Shown piece after piece: positions 34,100-42,693 of a stretch of DNA of 64,000 bases (positions are counted from its first letter, which is position 1; the number at the start of each line of letters is the position of its first letter). A program made the position numbers and the translations under genes. The DNA comes from Thiodiazotropha sp037384425 (GTDB taxonomy: Bacteria > Pseudomonadota > Gammaproteobacteria > Chromatiales > Chromatiaceae). The notes under the pieces were generated by a model, which was not told where the DNA came from, made no database searches, and worked only from the letters and a program-made list of their open reading frames with translations. The stretch covers positions 1 to 64,000 of the forward strand of contig JARROA010000011.1 in the NCBI GenBank assembly GCA_037384425.1, read 5' to 3'.

Positions 34100-35518
34100 T
34101 CAGGTTCCGCAGAAAGTCACCCGCACCCGTTCATGCTCGAGCGGTGGCTCCGCATAGTGCTCGAACCCAGGCTGCATCGTGAACGGCTCAGCGAGTACTC
34201 GTCGCAGTTCATGGAAGAGGCTGAAATCGCCCTGGAAGGCGGCATTGATTGCCCTGGACACTTGGTGGTTGCGGGGAATCACGCGCGGATTGACCCTGGC
34301 CATCAGTTCAGCCGCCTTTTGGCGGCCACCCGGCTGGTTGTCGATGCGCTGCAGCCAGCGGCTTTCGAAATCACCGAAAACAGGCGGTGTGTCGCTGGTC
34401 AGGCGATCCGCCAGCCGGAGGAAGCTCAGGCTGTAGTCGAGGCCTTGGTTCTGCAGGTGCTGCAGCCAGGCGGTGACCAGTGCCGGGGTATCCTCTTGCG
34501 CGCTGGCGAGGCCGAGCTTCCGGCTCATCAGTTCGAAAAAGTGTGATTCAAAAGTGGCTTGGAAACCACGCAGGGTCGCTTCATAGTCCTGCTGTTTTCC
34601 TTCCAGCATCAACAGACATTCGGCCAGCCGCGCCAGGTTCCACTGCGCCATGCCGGCCTGCTGACCGTAGGCATAGCGACCGTACTGATCGATAGAACTG
34701 AAGACCTTGTCGATGTGGAATTCGTCCATGAAGGCGCAGGGGCCGTAGTCGAGGGTTTCGCCGGAGATGGCGCAGTTGTCGGTGTTCATCACGCCATGGA
34801 TGAAGCCGAGTGCCATCCAGTGGGCGATCAGCCGGGCCTGGGCTTCGACCACTTCCGAGAAAAAGGCCAGTACCGGTTCCGGTGCCGAGTCACTGTCGGG
34901 ATAGTGACGGGCAATGGCGTAGCGGGTCAGTTCCGCCAAGGCCTCCCGCTGATTGCGGGCGGCGAAGTATTGAAAGGTGCCGACCCGGATATGGCTGGCG
35001 GCCACACGTGTCAGCACGCCGCCAGGCTCTCCCGTTTCCCGGTACACCGTTTCGCCGGTGGTGACCGCTGCCAGGGCGCGCGTGGTGGGGACCCCCAGTC
35101 TGTGCATGGCCTCGCTCAGCAGATACTCCCGGATCACCGGCCCCAACGAGGATTTGCCGTCGCCCCGGCGGGAGAAGGGGGTTTGCCCCGAGCCCTTGAG
35201 CTGGATGTCGTAACGACCGCCATCCACCGGGCTGACGACCTCTCCCAGCAGGGCGGCGCGTCCATCACCGAGTTGCGGCACGAAGTGACCGAACTGGTGA
35301 CCGGCATAGGCCAGGGCGACGGTCTTGCCGCCCGGCAGGGGTTCACTGCCGCTGAAGATGCGCGCCAGTCTGGCCTTGTCGCGACCCAGCTCATTCAGGC
35401 CGAGATGCTCGGCCAAGGCCTGGTTCCACACAATCAGCTCCGGCTCGGGGGCGGGATCAGTGCGGACCTGGGCGTAAAACTCCTCGGGAAGCGAGGTATA
35501 GCTGTTGATGAAGTTCAT
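34100..35518 (-). CDS. selO: SelO/YdiU family protein adenylyltransferase
   Basis: A 472-residue pseudokinase that transfers AMP to protein hydroxyls. Typical SelO features are YAGHQFGHFVPQLGDGRA, DIQLKGSGQTPFSRRGDGKS, MHRLGVPTTRALA, GVMNTDNCAISGETLDYGP (the metal-binding loop) and RYAYGQQ. The C-terminus is VTFCGT, with a TGC cysteine at the place where some homologues have selenocysteine. Length is normal. In E. coli, SelO AMPylates redox proteins in the cytoplasm. It stands alone near tRNA-Leu, on the same strand. Confidence 0.95.
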   Translation of the reverse strand: MNFINSYTSLPEEFYAQVRTDPAPEPELIVWNQALAEHLGLNELGRDKARLARIFSGSEPLPGGKTVALAYAGHQFGHFVPQLGDGRAALLGEVVSPVDGGRYDIQLKGSGQTPFSRRGDGKSSLGPVIREYLLSEAMHRLGVPTTRALAAVTTGETVYRETGEPGGVLTRVAASHIRVGTFQYFAARNQREALAELTRYAIARHYPDSDSAPEPVLAFFSEVVEAQARLIAHWMALGFIHGVMNTDNCAISGETLDYGPCAFMDEFHIDKVFSSIDQYGRYAYGQQAGMAQWNLARLAECLLMLEGKQQDYEATLRGFQATFESHFFELMSRKLGLASAQEDTPALVTAWLQHLQNQGLDYSLSFLRLADRLTSDTPPVFGDFESRWLQRIDNQPGGRQKAAELMARVNPRVIPRNHQVSRAINAAFQGDFSLFHELRRVLAEPFTMQPGFEHYAEPPLEHERVRVTFCGT

Positions 35519-35623
35519 GCGATCAGTTTCGCATGGCCCGGTGTGGATTCAACCGCGTCAGAAATCGGGAAGTCGTACCGGTTTCGTTGTTTGGCGGATC
35601 GCTCAGGGGATGCGGAGTGGAAA

Positions 35624-35651
35624 CAAAAAAGCCCGCTGATATCAGCGGGCT
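35624..35651 (-). terminator. Rho-independent terminator of tRNA-Leu
   Basis: AGCCCGCTGAT/ATCAGCGGGCT (35630-35651) is a perfect 11-bp inverted repeat. On the minus strand it is followed by a run of T (35624-35630 read as TTTTTTGT), about 27 bases downstream of the tRNA 3' end. Confidence 0.92.
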
Positions 35652-35677
35652 TGATGTCTGAGCGATGTCAGTATGTC

Positions 35678-35764
35678 TGGTGCCGAGGAGAGGACTTGAA
35701 CCTCCACGGGGTTGCCCCCACTAGCACCTGAAGCTAGCGTGTCTACCAATTTCACCACCTCGGC
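35678..35764 (-). tRNA. tRNA-Leu (anticodon CAG)
   Basis: An 87-base gene with CCA encoded. The acceptor stem GCCGAGG pairs with CCTCGGC, followed by A and CCA. The anticodon arm is CTAGC-TTCAGGT-GCTAG, giving anticodon CAG, which reads CUG, the main leucine codon in GC-rich genomes. The long variable arm (TGGGGGCAACCCCG) is typical of class II leucine tRNA. The T-arm has GGTTCAAGTCC. Promoter and terminator are both visible. Confidence 0.97.
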
Positions 35765-35804
35765 ATAAGGGGTCACCGGTCGTTGACCGGCTTGGAGATC
35801 GCGA

Positions 35805-35833
35805 ACTCTACCGTCAGATTTGTTGTCTGTCAA
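35805..35833 (-). promoter_or_regulatory. Sigma-70 promoter of tRNA-Leu
   Basis: On the minus strand: TTGACA (35833-35828), a 17-base spacer, then TAGAGT (35810-35805). The -35 is a consensus match and the -10 matches at four of six. A CCGGTC/GACCGG palindrome lies between this and the mature tRNA, in the 5' leader (about 35776-35790). Confidence 0.85.
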
Positions 35834-36018
35834 TTGTTGCCAGGGGTATATGCCTGTGCTGCGTTGCGCTCTCCGTTCGGATGCCCTTGGCCGGGCTTCG
35901 GGCGGGTGGGCTGGGGGCATATGCCAGGCTCGAACTCTGCAGGTCAAGTTGGATCGGTCATGGGCCTGTGATAGCTTGCCGGAAATTATTTCCTAACAAT
36001 TCGGATGTCGTGGCCATT

Positions 36019-36876
36019 ATGATTTTCAGACTGCTCAGACCCCGGTGCCGGGAGGCACTCACCCTCATCCTGTTGATGCTTGTGTTGCCGTCCTTGCGGG
36101 TGGAAGCCCTGGAACTGAAAGGCGATCTCATGCAGGGCGGCATGGTGATCGGCACCACCGAGCCCGGCAATCGCGTCGTCTATGACGGTCAGGCCATCCG
36201 GGTCTCACCCGAGGGGCTCTTTATACTGGGATTCGGCCGGGACGATGAGCTGGAACACACACTGGAGGTGAAGCGGGGTGACGCGAGCGTGGAAAAGCGT
36301 GACCTCATCATCGGCAAACGCCAGTACCAGATTCAGCGCATCGACGGATTGCCGCCGTCGAAGGTGACGCCACCCAAACGGGATTGGGAACGCATCAAAC
36401 GGGAGACGGCGCTGGTCAAGAAGGCGCGCCGCCTCGACGATCCGCGCACCGATTTCGCCAACGGTTTCATCTGGCCCGCCAATGGGGTCATCAGCGGTGT
36501 TTACGGCAGCCAGCGCATCCTCAACGGCGAACCCCGGCGGCCCCACTTCGGGGTCGACATCGCCGCACCCAAAGGTACGCCGGTCTACGCCCCGGCGGAC
36601 GGCGTGGTGACGCTGGCATATGCGGACATGTTCTATTCGGGCGGAACCCTGATTCTCGACCACGGCCACCAGCTCTCGTCCTCGTTTCTGCATCTGAGCC
36701 GGTTGCATGTGAAGGTGGGTGACCAGGTGAAGCAGGGGGACCTGATTGCCGAGATCGGGGCCACCGGCCGGGTCACCGGCGCCCATCTCGACTGGCGTAT
36801 GAACCTGCGCAAGGCACGCATCGATCCCCAGTTGCTGGTGCCGCCGATGCCGGTGGCGAAGAAATCCCGGGAGTAG
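36019..36876 (+). CDS. M23 (LytM-type) peptidase, exported
   Basis: 285 residues from ATG 36019. A signal peptide is at about 10-28 (ALTLILLMLVLPSLRVEA). A beta-rich N-terminal domain (30-125) is followed by the LytM domain (about 150-275) with RPHFGVDIAAPKGTPV (HxxxD zinc motif) and GAHLDWRMNL. The last position of the usual HxH motif is Asp here. Such HLDW variants exist, but catalysis should be tested. It should cut or regulate cleavage of peptidoglycan cross-links in the periplasm. tolC follows 98 bases downstream. Confidence 0.88.
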   Translation: MIFRLLRPRCREALTLILLMLVLPSLRVEALELKGDLMQGGMVIGTTEPGNRVVYDGQAIRVSPEGLFILGFGRDDELEHTLEVKRGDASVEKRDLIIGKRQYQIQRIDGLPPSKVTPPKRDWERIKRETALVKKARRLDDPRTDFANGFIWPANGVISGVYGSQRILNGEPRRPHFGVDIAAPKGTPVYAPADGVVTLAYADMFYSGGTLILDHGHQLSSSFLHLSRLHVKVGDQVKQGDLIAEIGATGRVTGAHLDWRMNLRKARIDPQLLVPPMPVAKKSRE

Positions 36877-36974
36877 TATGGAAAGACTGAATCTGATTCA
36901 GTTTGGCCAGAACAAGTGTGGTAAAGTCTCCCGGCGTACACCCCCAACCCCCCGTCACAGATGATGGAACGGAC

Positions 36975-38294
36975 ATGAAACTGATCAAGCGATTTCTGAT
37001 ACTGCCACTGCTATTTGTACTGACGACGGCCCATGCCGAGGATCTGATGACGATCTATCAGCTGGCGTTACAGAACGATCCCCAGTTACGGGCGGCCAAG
37101 GAGCAGCTCAACGCGGCACGGGAGACCAAGAGTCTGGCCCGCTCCCAATTGCTGCCCAACATTGGCCTGGGTGCCACTTACGATGCGGTGCGCAGGGACC
37201 TCAAGACCTCGCAGGGTGTTTCAGTGGACGACACCGACAGCTACAACCAGTCGGGCCTGGGGTTGAACCTGACCCAACCCATCTATCGGCGGGACCGGCT
37301 GGTGCAGTTCGAACAGGCCGACAGCAGCATCGCCCAGGCGGAGGCGCAGTATGCCGCCTCCGAGATCGATCTGATGGTGCGCAGCACCACCGCCTACTTC
37401 AATATTCTATCGGCGGAGGATGACCTGAGGGTGGCAATCGCGGAGCGGGAGTCGACCGGACGTCAGCTCGAGCAGGCGAAGCAGCGTTTCGATGTCGGCC
37501 TGATCGCCATCACCGACGTGCACGAGGCCCAGGCCGCCTACGACGCGGCGCGAGCGGCCGAGATCGGCGCCGAAAACGGTCTCGACAATGCCTGGGAGGC
37601 CCTGTTCGAGATCATCGGTTCCCAACCCAAGAGCAATCTGGCCAAGCTGGGTGACCGTCTGCAGCTGAATCCGCCGGTGCCCAACGATCTGCAGGCCTGG
37701 TCGGATAGCGCCCAGCAGGAGAACTTCAGCATCCTCGCCGCCAACGCCAATCTGGAAGTGCTCAACCAGGAGGTGGAGGTGAGCCGTTCCGGCCACTATC
37801 CGACCCTCGATCTGGTGGGCGGTTACAATCTGAACCGCAGCGATTACGAGTTCGCCACCGAGTCCGATACGGCTTCCGTCGGCCTGGAACTGCAGGTCCC
37901 GCTCTATACCGGCGGCGCAGTCAGTGCCCAGACCCGCCAGTCCCTGGCCAACTATCGGGCTGCGCAGCAGAGTCTCGACCAGACCCGTCGCGCCGTGAAC
38001 CGCCAGGTGCGCGACGCCTTCCGCGGCGTGCTCTCCTCGATCAGTCAGGTGGAGGCGCTGAAGGCGGCCACCATCTCCGCCCAGAGCGCACTGGAGTCGA
38101 CCCAGGCCGGTTACGAGGTGGGTACCCGCACCATCGTCGATGTGCTCAACGTGCAGCGTAACCTCTTCTCGTCCCAGCGCGACTACCTCAACTCCCGCTA
38201 TGCCTACATCATCAACGCCCTCTCGCTGAAGGCCGCCGCCGGCAATCTCAGCGAGGAGGACCTGCAGCGGGCCAATGGCTGGCTGGAGCGCTGA
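36975..38294 (+). CDS. tolC: TolC-family outer membrane channel
   Basis: 439 residues from ATG 36975. The signal peptide is cleaved after THA-ED (MKLIKRFLILPLLFVLTTAHA-like N-terminus). The two structural repeats typical of TolC are visible (DLMTIYQLALQNDPQL..., then NFSILAANANLEVLNQEVEV...), with long coiled coils and an aperture motif TRTIVDVLNVQRNLF near the end. This channel probably serves all three RND pumps encoded in the window, none of which brings its own. aroC starts five bases after its stop. Confidence 0.92.
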   Translation: MKLIKRFLILPLLFVLTTAHAEDLMTIYQLALQNDPQLRAAKEQLNAARETKSLARSQLLPNIGLGATYDAVRRDLKTSQGVSVDDTDSYNQSGLGLNLTQPIYRRDRLVQFEQADSSIAQAEAQYAASEIDLMVRSTTAYFNILSAEDDLRVAIAERESTGRQLEQAKQRFDVGLIAITDVHEAQAAYDAARAAEIGAENGLDNAWEALFEIIGSQPKSNLAKLGDRLQLNPPVPNDLQAWSDSAQQENFSILAANANLEVLNQEVEVSRSGHYPTLDLVGGYNLNRSDYEFATESDTASVGLELQVPLYTGGAVSAQTRQSLANYRAAQQSLDQTRRAVNRQVRDAFRGVLSSISQVEALKAATISAQSALESTQAGYEVGTRTIVDVLNVQRNLFSSQRDYLNSRYAYIINALSLKAAAGNLSEEDLQRANGWLER

Positions 38295-38299
38295 GCGGG

Positions 38300-39391
38300 A
38301 TGTCCGGCAACAGCATCGGCAAACTCTTTACGGTAACCTCCTTCGGCGAGTCCCACGGCCCCGCCATCGGTTGTATCGTCGATGGCTGCCCCCCGGGGCT
38401 CGAGCTGTCGGCGGCCGATCTGCAGCACGATCTCGATCGTCGCAAGCCGGGCACCTCACGCCACACCACTCAGCGCCGTGAAGACGATGAGGTGGAGATC
38501 CTCTCCGGGGTCTTCGAAGGCAAGACCACCGGCACCCCGATCGGTCTGCTGATTCGCAACCAGGATCAACGCTCCAAGGATTACTCCGAGATCATGGATC
38601 GCTTCCGCCCGGGCCATGCCGACTACACCTACAACCAGAAGTACGGCTTCCGCGACTACCGCGGCGGTGGTCGCTCCTCGGCCCGGGAAACCGCCATGCG
38701 GGTGGCGGCGGGCGGCATCGCCAAGAAATACCTGCGCCAGCGTTACGGCATCGAGATCCGCGGCTACCTGGCCCAGCTCGGTCCGATCCGCGCCGAGAAA
38801 TTCGATTGGGACCAGGTGGAGCGCAACCCCTTCTTCTGCCCCGACGCCGACAAGGTGGCGGAGATGGAGGCCTACATGGATGCCCTGCGCAAGGAGGGCA
38901 ACTCCGTCGGCGCCCGTATCAATGTGGTGGCGAGCGGCATGATGGCCGGCCTCGGCGAACCCATCTTCGACCGTCTCGACGCCGAGTTGGCCCATGCCCT
39001 GATGAGCATCAACGCGGTCAAGGGGGTGGAGATCGGCGACGGTTTTCTGAGCGTGGAGCAGAAGGGTACCGAGCACCGGGACGAGATGACCCCCGAGGGG
39101 TTTCTCAGCAACCATGCCGGTGGTGTGCTGGGCGGTATCTCCAGTGGCCAGGACCTGATCGCCAGCATCGCTCTCAAGCCGACTTCGAGCCTGCGCCTGC
39201 CAGGTCAGACGGTGAACCGTGAGGGCCAGTCGGTCGAAGTGGTGACAAAGGGGCGTCACGATCCCTGCGTAGGCATCCGCGCCACCCCCATCGCCGAGGC
39301 GATGATGGCCATCGTGGTGATGGACCATGTACTGCGCCACCGGGGGCAGAATATGGATGTCAGCTCAGGTCTGAGCGATCTGGGGGCGTGA
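38300..39391 (+). CDS. aroC: Chorismate synthase
   Basis: A 363-residue enzyme that makes chorismate from EPSP, the last shikimate step, using reduced FMN. All signatures are present: GKLFTVTSFGESHGPAIGCI at the N-terminus, YRGGGRSSARETAMRVAAG in the middle, and KPTSSLRLPGQTV plus RHDPCVGIRATPIAEAM near the end. Length is normal. It is encoded five bases after tolC, so the two are co-transcribed, an odd functional pairing. A repeat cluster follows. Confidence 0.97.
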   Translation: MSGNSIGKLFTVTSFGESHGPAIGCIVDGCPPGLELSAADLQHDLDRRKPGTSRHTTQRREDDEVEILSGVFEGKTTGTPIGLLIRNQDQRSKDYSEIMDRFRPGHADYTYNQKYGFRDYRGGGRSSARETAMRVAAGGIAKKYLRQRYGIEIRGYLAQLGPIRAEKFDWDQVERNPFFCPDADKVAEMEAYMDALRKEGNSVGARINVVASGMMAGLGEPIFDRLDAELAHALMSINAVKGVEIGDGFLSVEQKGTEHRDEMTPEGFLSNHAGGVLGGISSGQDLIASIALKPTSSLRLPGQTVNREGQSVEVVTKGRHDPCVGIRATPIAEAMMAIVVMDHVLRHRGQNMDVSSGLSDLGA

Positions 39392-39401
39392 CACTCTCTC
39401 T

Positions 39402-39636
39402 ATCGCAAAGCGCGCAATGAAACGCAAAGCCTGCGAAGTTTTGCGTAGCCTGGATGGCGCGGAACGGAATCCAGGGGGCCAAGCCAATCGATTCCCCGGA
39501 TTCCACTTCGTTGCATCCGGGCTACCAGCTCCATAACGCAAAGCGCGCGATGAAGCGCTAAGCTCGCCAAGTATGAACACTGAATACGATTCAAACACTT
39601 TGCGTGCATTGCGCTTCATTGCGTGCTTTGCGTTAT
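39402..39636. repeat. Composite repeat: family E units around a family C palindrome
   Basis: Units of the form ACGCAAAGCNCGCNATGAAG occur at 39402-39432 and 39534-39562 in direct orientation and at 39596-39636 inverted. Between the first two lies a family C palindrome (39445-39525). The last two form a hairpin-like pair around 35-50 bases. The whole spacer between aroC and the MFS gene is made of these elements. Confidence 0.75.
39445..39525. repeat. Palindromic repeat, family C (copy 3)
   Basis: Ends GTAGCCTGGATG and CATCCGGGCTAC, with inner GGAATCC/GGATTCC pairing. Same size and plan as copies at 6760 and 17923, with more substitutions. Confidence 0.8.
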
Positions 39637-39668
39637 CCATCTTCCCATCCCAACGGCGCTGACCCGGA

Positions 39669-40817
39669 ATGCCCTACTGGCGCCTCTCCGGCTTCTATCT
39701 CTTCTACTTCGCCTCGTTGGGCGCGCTGCTGCCGTTCTGGGGACCTTATCTGAAAGCACGCGGATTCGGTCCTGAGGAGATCGGCGAGCTGATGGCGGTG
39801 ATCATGGTCACCAAGCTGATCGCACCCAACATCTGGGGCTGGATCGCCGATCACACCGGGCTGCGCATGCCGTTCGTGCGTCTGGCCTCCTTGCTGTCGG
39901 CGCTCTGTTTCGTCGGCGTCTTCTATGCCGAGGGCTTCTGGTGGCTGGCCCTGGTGATGATGCTCTTCAGCTTCTTCTGGAACGCCTCGCTGCCCCAGTT
40001 CGAGGCGGTGACCATGAGCCACCTGAAGGAGCGCATCCAGCACTACAGCCGCATCCGCCTGTGGGGCTCCATCGGCTTCATCCTCACCGTGGGACTGTTG
40101 GGTGTATTGCTGGAGAAGCGGGGTGTCGAAGTGGTGCCGCAGATGGTGCTGCTGCTCTACATCGGCATCTTTCTCAACAGTCTGCTGGTGCCGGAGAAGC
40201 CGCCCGAGCATCCGCAAGTGGAGCAGGGCTCGATCATGCAGGTACTGAGGCGGCCCGCCGTGCTGGCCTTTCTGCTGGTGACCTTCCTCATGCAGGCGAG
40301 CCACAGCACCTACTACGCCTTCTACTCCATCTATATGGAAGACGCGGGCTACTCGAGCAGCGCCATCGGCCAACTGTGGGCCCTGGGGGTGATCGCCGAG
40401 GTGGTGGTCTTTATCTTCATGCACCGCCTGCTGCAGCGCTGGGGGGCGCGGCGGGTACTGATCGCCAGCCTGGCCATCGCCGTGGTGCGCTGGATACTGG
40501 TAGGAGTGGCGCCGGAGAACCTGCCCCTGGTGCTGCTGGCCCAGCTGATGCACGCGGCCACCTTCGGCACCTTCCATGCCGCCGCCATCCACCTCATCCA
40601 CCACTACTTCGTCGGCCGCCACCAGGGGCGCGGTCAGGCCCTCTACAGCAGCGTGAGTTTCGGCGCCGGCGGCGCTTTCGGCAGTCTGCTCAGCGGATAC
40701 CTCTGGACCGGGATCGGCCCGGAGGCCACCTACGGGGTAGCCGCGGGCTACGCCCTGCTGGCGGTGATCGTCGCCTGGCGCTGGGTCGATCGTGTGGCTG
40801 AACCTCAAGCGGCTTGA
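39669..40817 (+). CDS. MFS transporter (HcaT-like, phenylpropionate permease family)
   Basis: A 382-residue, 12-helix transporter. The N-terminus (MPYWRLSGFYLFYFASLGAL then PFWGPYLKARGF) and loop WGWIADHTGLRMPFV, RIRLWGSIGFI and ALYSSVSFGAGGAFGSLLSG are typical of the MFS_1_like/HcaT group. Substrate is unknown; family members import aromatic acids or nucleosides. The start has only a weak CCGGA nearby. It is flanked by the repeat cluster and ndk. Confidence 0.85.
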   Translation: MPYWRLSGFYLFYFASLGALLPFWGPYLKARGFGPEEIGELMAVIMVTKLIAPNIWGWIADHTGLRMPFVRLASLLSALCFVGVFYAEGFWWLALVMMLFSFFWNASLPQFEAVTMSHLKERIQHYSRIRLWGSIGFILTVGLLGVLLEKRGVEVVPQMVLLLYIGIFLNSLLVPEKPPEHPQVEQGSIMQVLRRPAVLAFLLVTFLMQASHSTYYAFYSIYMEDAGYSSSAIGQLWALGVIAEVVVFIFMHRLLQRWGARRVLIASLAIAVVRWILVGVAPENLPLVLLAQLMHAATFGTFHAAAIHLIHHYFVGRHQGRGQALYSSVSFGAGGAFGSLLSGYLWTGIGPEATYGVAAGYALLAVIVAWRWVDRVAEPQAA

Positions 40818-40931
40818 CAGGGGCGGCGCGGGACAGTACCGTGCTGCACCGTTGCTGCGCTGCAGCAGAGGCGGCTGCATGACCTCGCCTCGATCGTGTC
40901 GCTTTTCATTTCGCTAATCCGGAGTCAATCA

Positions 40932-41360
40932 ATGGCCATTGAACGCACCTTCTCTATCATCAAACCCGATGCCGTGGCAAAGAACGTGATCGGACAGATC
41001 TACAGCCGTTTCGAAGAGGCAGGTTTGAAGATCGTGGCCGCCAGGATGCTCCACCTGACCCGCGAGCAGGCCGGCGAATTCTACGCCGTGCACAAGGAGC
41101 GTCCCTTCTACAATGATCTGCTCGACTTCATGACCTCCGGCCCCGTGATGGTGCAGGTGCTGGAAGGGGAGAACGCGATCGCGCGCAACCGCGAGATCAT
41201 GGGCGCCACCAATCCCCAGGAGGCCGCTCCGGGCACCATCCGCGCCGACTTCGCCAAGACCGTCGACGAGAACGCGGTGCACGGCTCCGACGGCCCCGAC
41301 ACCGCCAAGGTCGAGATCGCCTTCTTCTTCCCCGAAGGGGTCTGCGAGCGCACCCGCTGA
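40932..41360 (+). CDS. ndk: Nucleoside diphosphate kinase
   Basis: A 142-residue enzyme that balances NTP pools via a phosphohistidine. The N-terminus is ERTFSIIKPDAVAKNVIG, the phosphorylated His117 is in NAVHGSDGPDTA, and the ATP-binding ALE/VLEGENAIARNREIMGAT stretch is complete. A start at 40932 is supported by GGAG at seven bases; the longer frame from 40896 is not. A GC-rich hairpin follows at 41381. Confidence 0.97.
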   Translation: MAIERTFSIIKPDAVAKNVIGQIYSRFEEAGLKIVAARMLHLTREQAGEFYAVHKERPFYNDLLDFMTSGPVMVQVLEGENAIARNREIMGATNPQEAAPGTIRADFAKTVDENAVHGSDGPDTAKVEIAFFFPEGVCERTR

Positions 41361-41380
41361 TTTCCTCTCCAGTTCGCATC

Positions 41381-41414
41381 CTCTCCTCCGAAGGAGATCC
41401 TTCGGGGAGGGGAG
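41381..41414 (+). terminator. Possible ndk terminator hairpin
   Basis: CTCTCCTCCGAAGG-AGAT-CCTTCGGGGAGGGGAG folds into a stem with a perfect 7-bp inner part (CCGAAGG/CCTTCGG) and an imperfect outer part. It lies about 20 bases after the ndk stop. No T-run follows, so the call is tentative. The rest of 41361-41666 has no gene; it presumably holds the promoter of the formyltransferase gene. Confidence 0.5.
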
Positions 41415-41666
41415 AATCCCCTATAGCCTGGGTAACACCCCCTAACGCTCCCTCGTAGTTGACCTTGGTTCTGTTCCCCTGAGGCGACTATTTCCACAAA
41501 AACGCCGCCGGTAAAACGAAATAAATTCATCGACAAAGGGCTAGAATCCGGTGAAAGGCGATTGCCGTTGTTCGCCAGGCCATGGAGTCGTTGGCCATTC
41601 GGATCGAGGGAGCGGACCGTGATCAATAAAGGACATCCTCCAACACCGTCGTGAGGAGTGTCTGTC

Positions 41667-42692
41667 ATGGGATACGATCTCCGGGCCGGCGAAAAACCGC
41701 CATTGCGAGTGGTAATCCTGACCGGGGGCGGTCCCCGTTTCATATTGCCTTTTCTCGGTTCCGAACTCTCCATCGCCGGCATCATCGAGCTGAACAGGCA
41801 GGCCAGCCCCATATCGCTCAGGGAACATCTGAAAGAGCTGATCAGGCGTACGCGAGTGCTGAAGTATTGCCGCCTGCAGATGCATTACCAGGCGAGAAAC
41901 AAAGGCTGCAGCCACCACTACATCGCTCGCGGCTCGGATGGGGCGTTGGCCCAATGCCTGAAAGCGCTGAAGCCCGATGTGGTCGTGGCCTACAGGATTC
42001 CCCTCCTGAAACCCGATTTCCTGGACATTCCCGCACTCGGTTTCATCAATCTCCATCCCTCCCTGCTGCCGAAATATCGCGGTGGCCACCCCATTCTCTG
42101 GATGGCGCGGGATTACGATCTCGAGGGCGGCGTGAGTGTCCATTTCATGACGCCGCAGGCCGACAGGGGAGAGCTGCTGGCCCAGGCCACTTTCCCCATC
42201 ACGCCGGGCGCCAGCGAGGAGCAAGTGGAGCGGCGGGCGATCCATGAACTGGGCATTCCCCTCGCGATACGGGCGCTGAAAAAACTCGAGCAGGGGACGT
42301 TGGCGACGGTGGAGCAACCGGTGGAGAGTCCGACCCCGTACGCCTATCGTCGCAGCCACCAGCAGATCTGGGAAATGATCGATTGGGATGGCTGGTCCCT
42401 GGAACATACCTGGCACATGCTGCGGTGCCACCCCTTCTGGAAATCCCGGTTGCCGGATATGCAACGCTGGCGACGCTGGGTCGATTGGCGTATCGGGGCC
42501 ATCGAGTGGCAGTTGCTGCCAGGTGCCCGGGGTGAGATCGAATCGAGACGGGGCGGCTACTGCCTGCGTCACCGTCATGGCTGGATTACGATCAATCCGG
42601 TCATACGGCCCAAACGCTTACTGAAACTGTTTCTGCTCTGGCTTCTGGAGCGACCCGTGGCCCTTATTGAGCAGTACGCTCAACGTCGCTGA
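41667..42692 (+). CDS. Formyltransferase-family protein (not Fmt)
   Basis: 341 residues from ATG 41667, preceded by GAGGAG at eight bases. The central domain has the formyl-transferase catalytic signature NLHPSLLPKYRGGHPILW and the downstream GVSVHFMTPQADRGELL, supplying the Asn-His-Asp set. A Trp-rich C-terminal region (about 230-330) differs from the tRNA-binding domain of methionyl-tRNA formyltransferase. It more likely formylates a sugar amine or small molecule from 10-formyl-THF. No sugar-biosynthesis genes are nearby. It converges on the regulator gene with one base between stops. Confidence 0.8.
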   Translation: MGYDLRAGEKPPLRVVILTGGGPRFILPFLGSELSIAGIIELNRQASPISLREHLKELIRRTRVLKYCRLQMHYQARNKGCSHHYIARGSDGALAQCLKALKPDVVVAYRIPLLKPDFLDIPALGFINLHPSLLPKYRGGHPILWMARDYDLEGGVSVHFMTPQADRGELLAQATFPITPGASEEQVERRAIHELGIPLAIRALKKLEQGTLATVEQPVESPTPYAYRRSHQQIWEMIDWDGWSLEHTWHMLRCHPFWKSRLPDMQRWRRWVDWRIGAIEWQLLPGARGEIESRRGGYCLRHRHGWITINPVIRPKRLLKLFLLWLLERPVALIEQYAQRR

Positions 42693-42693
42693 T

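Noticed and set aside
34100..34110. Possible selenocysteine in SelO
   Set aside because: The C-terminal FCGT is encoded with TGC, followed by the normal stop; there is no in-frame TGA to recode.
39402..39636. CRISPR-like array
   Set aside because: Units are inverted as well as direct, spacing is irregular and there are no cas genes; it is a palindromic repeat nest.
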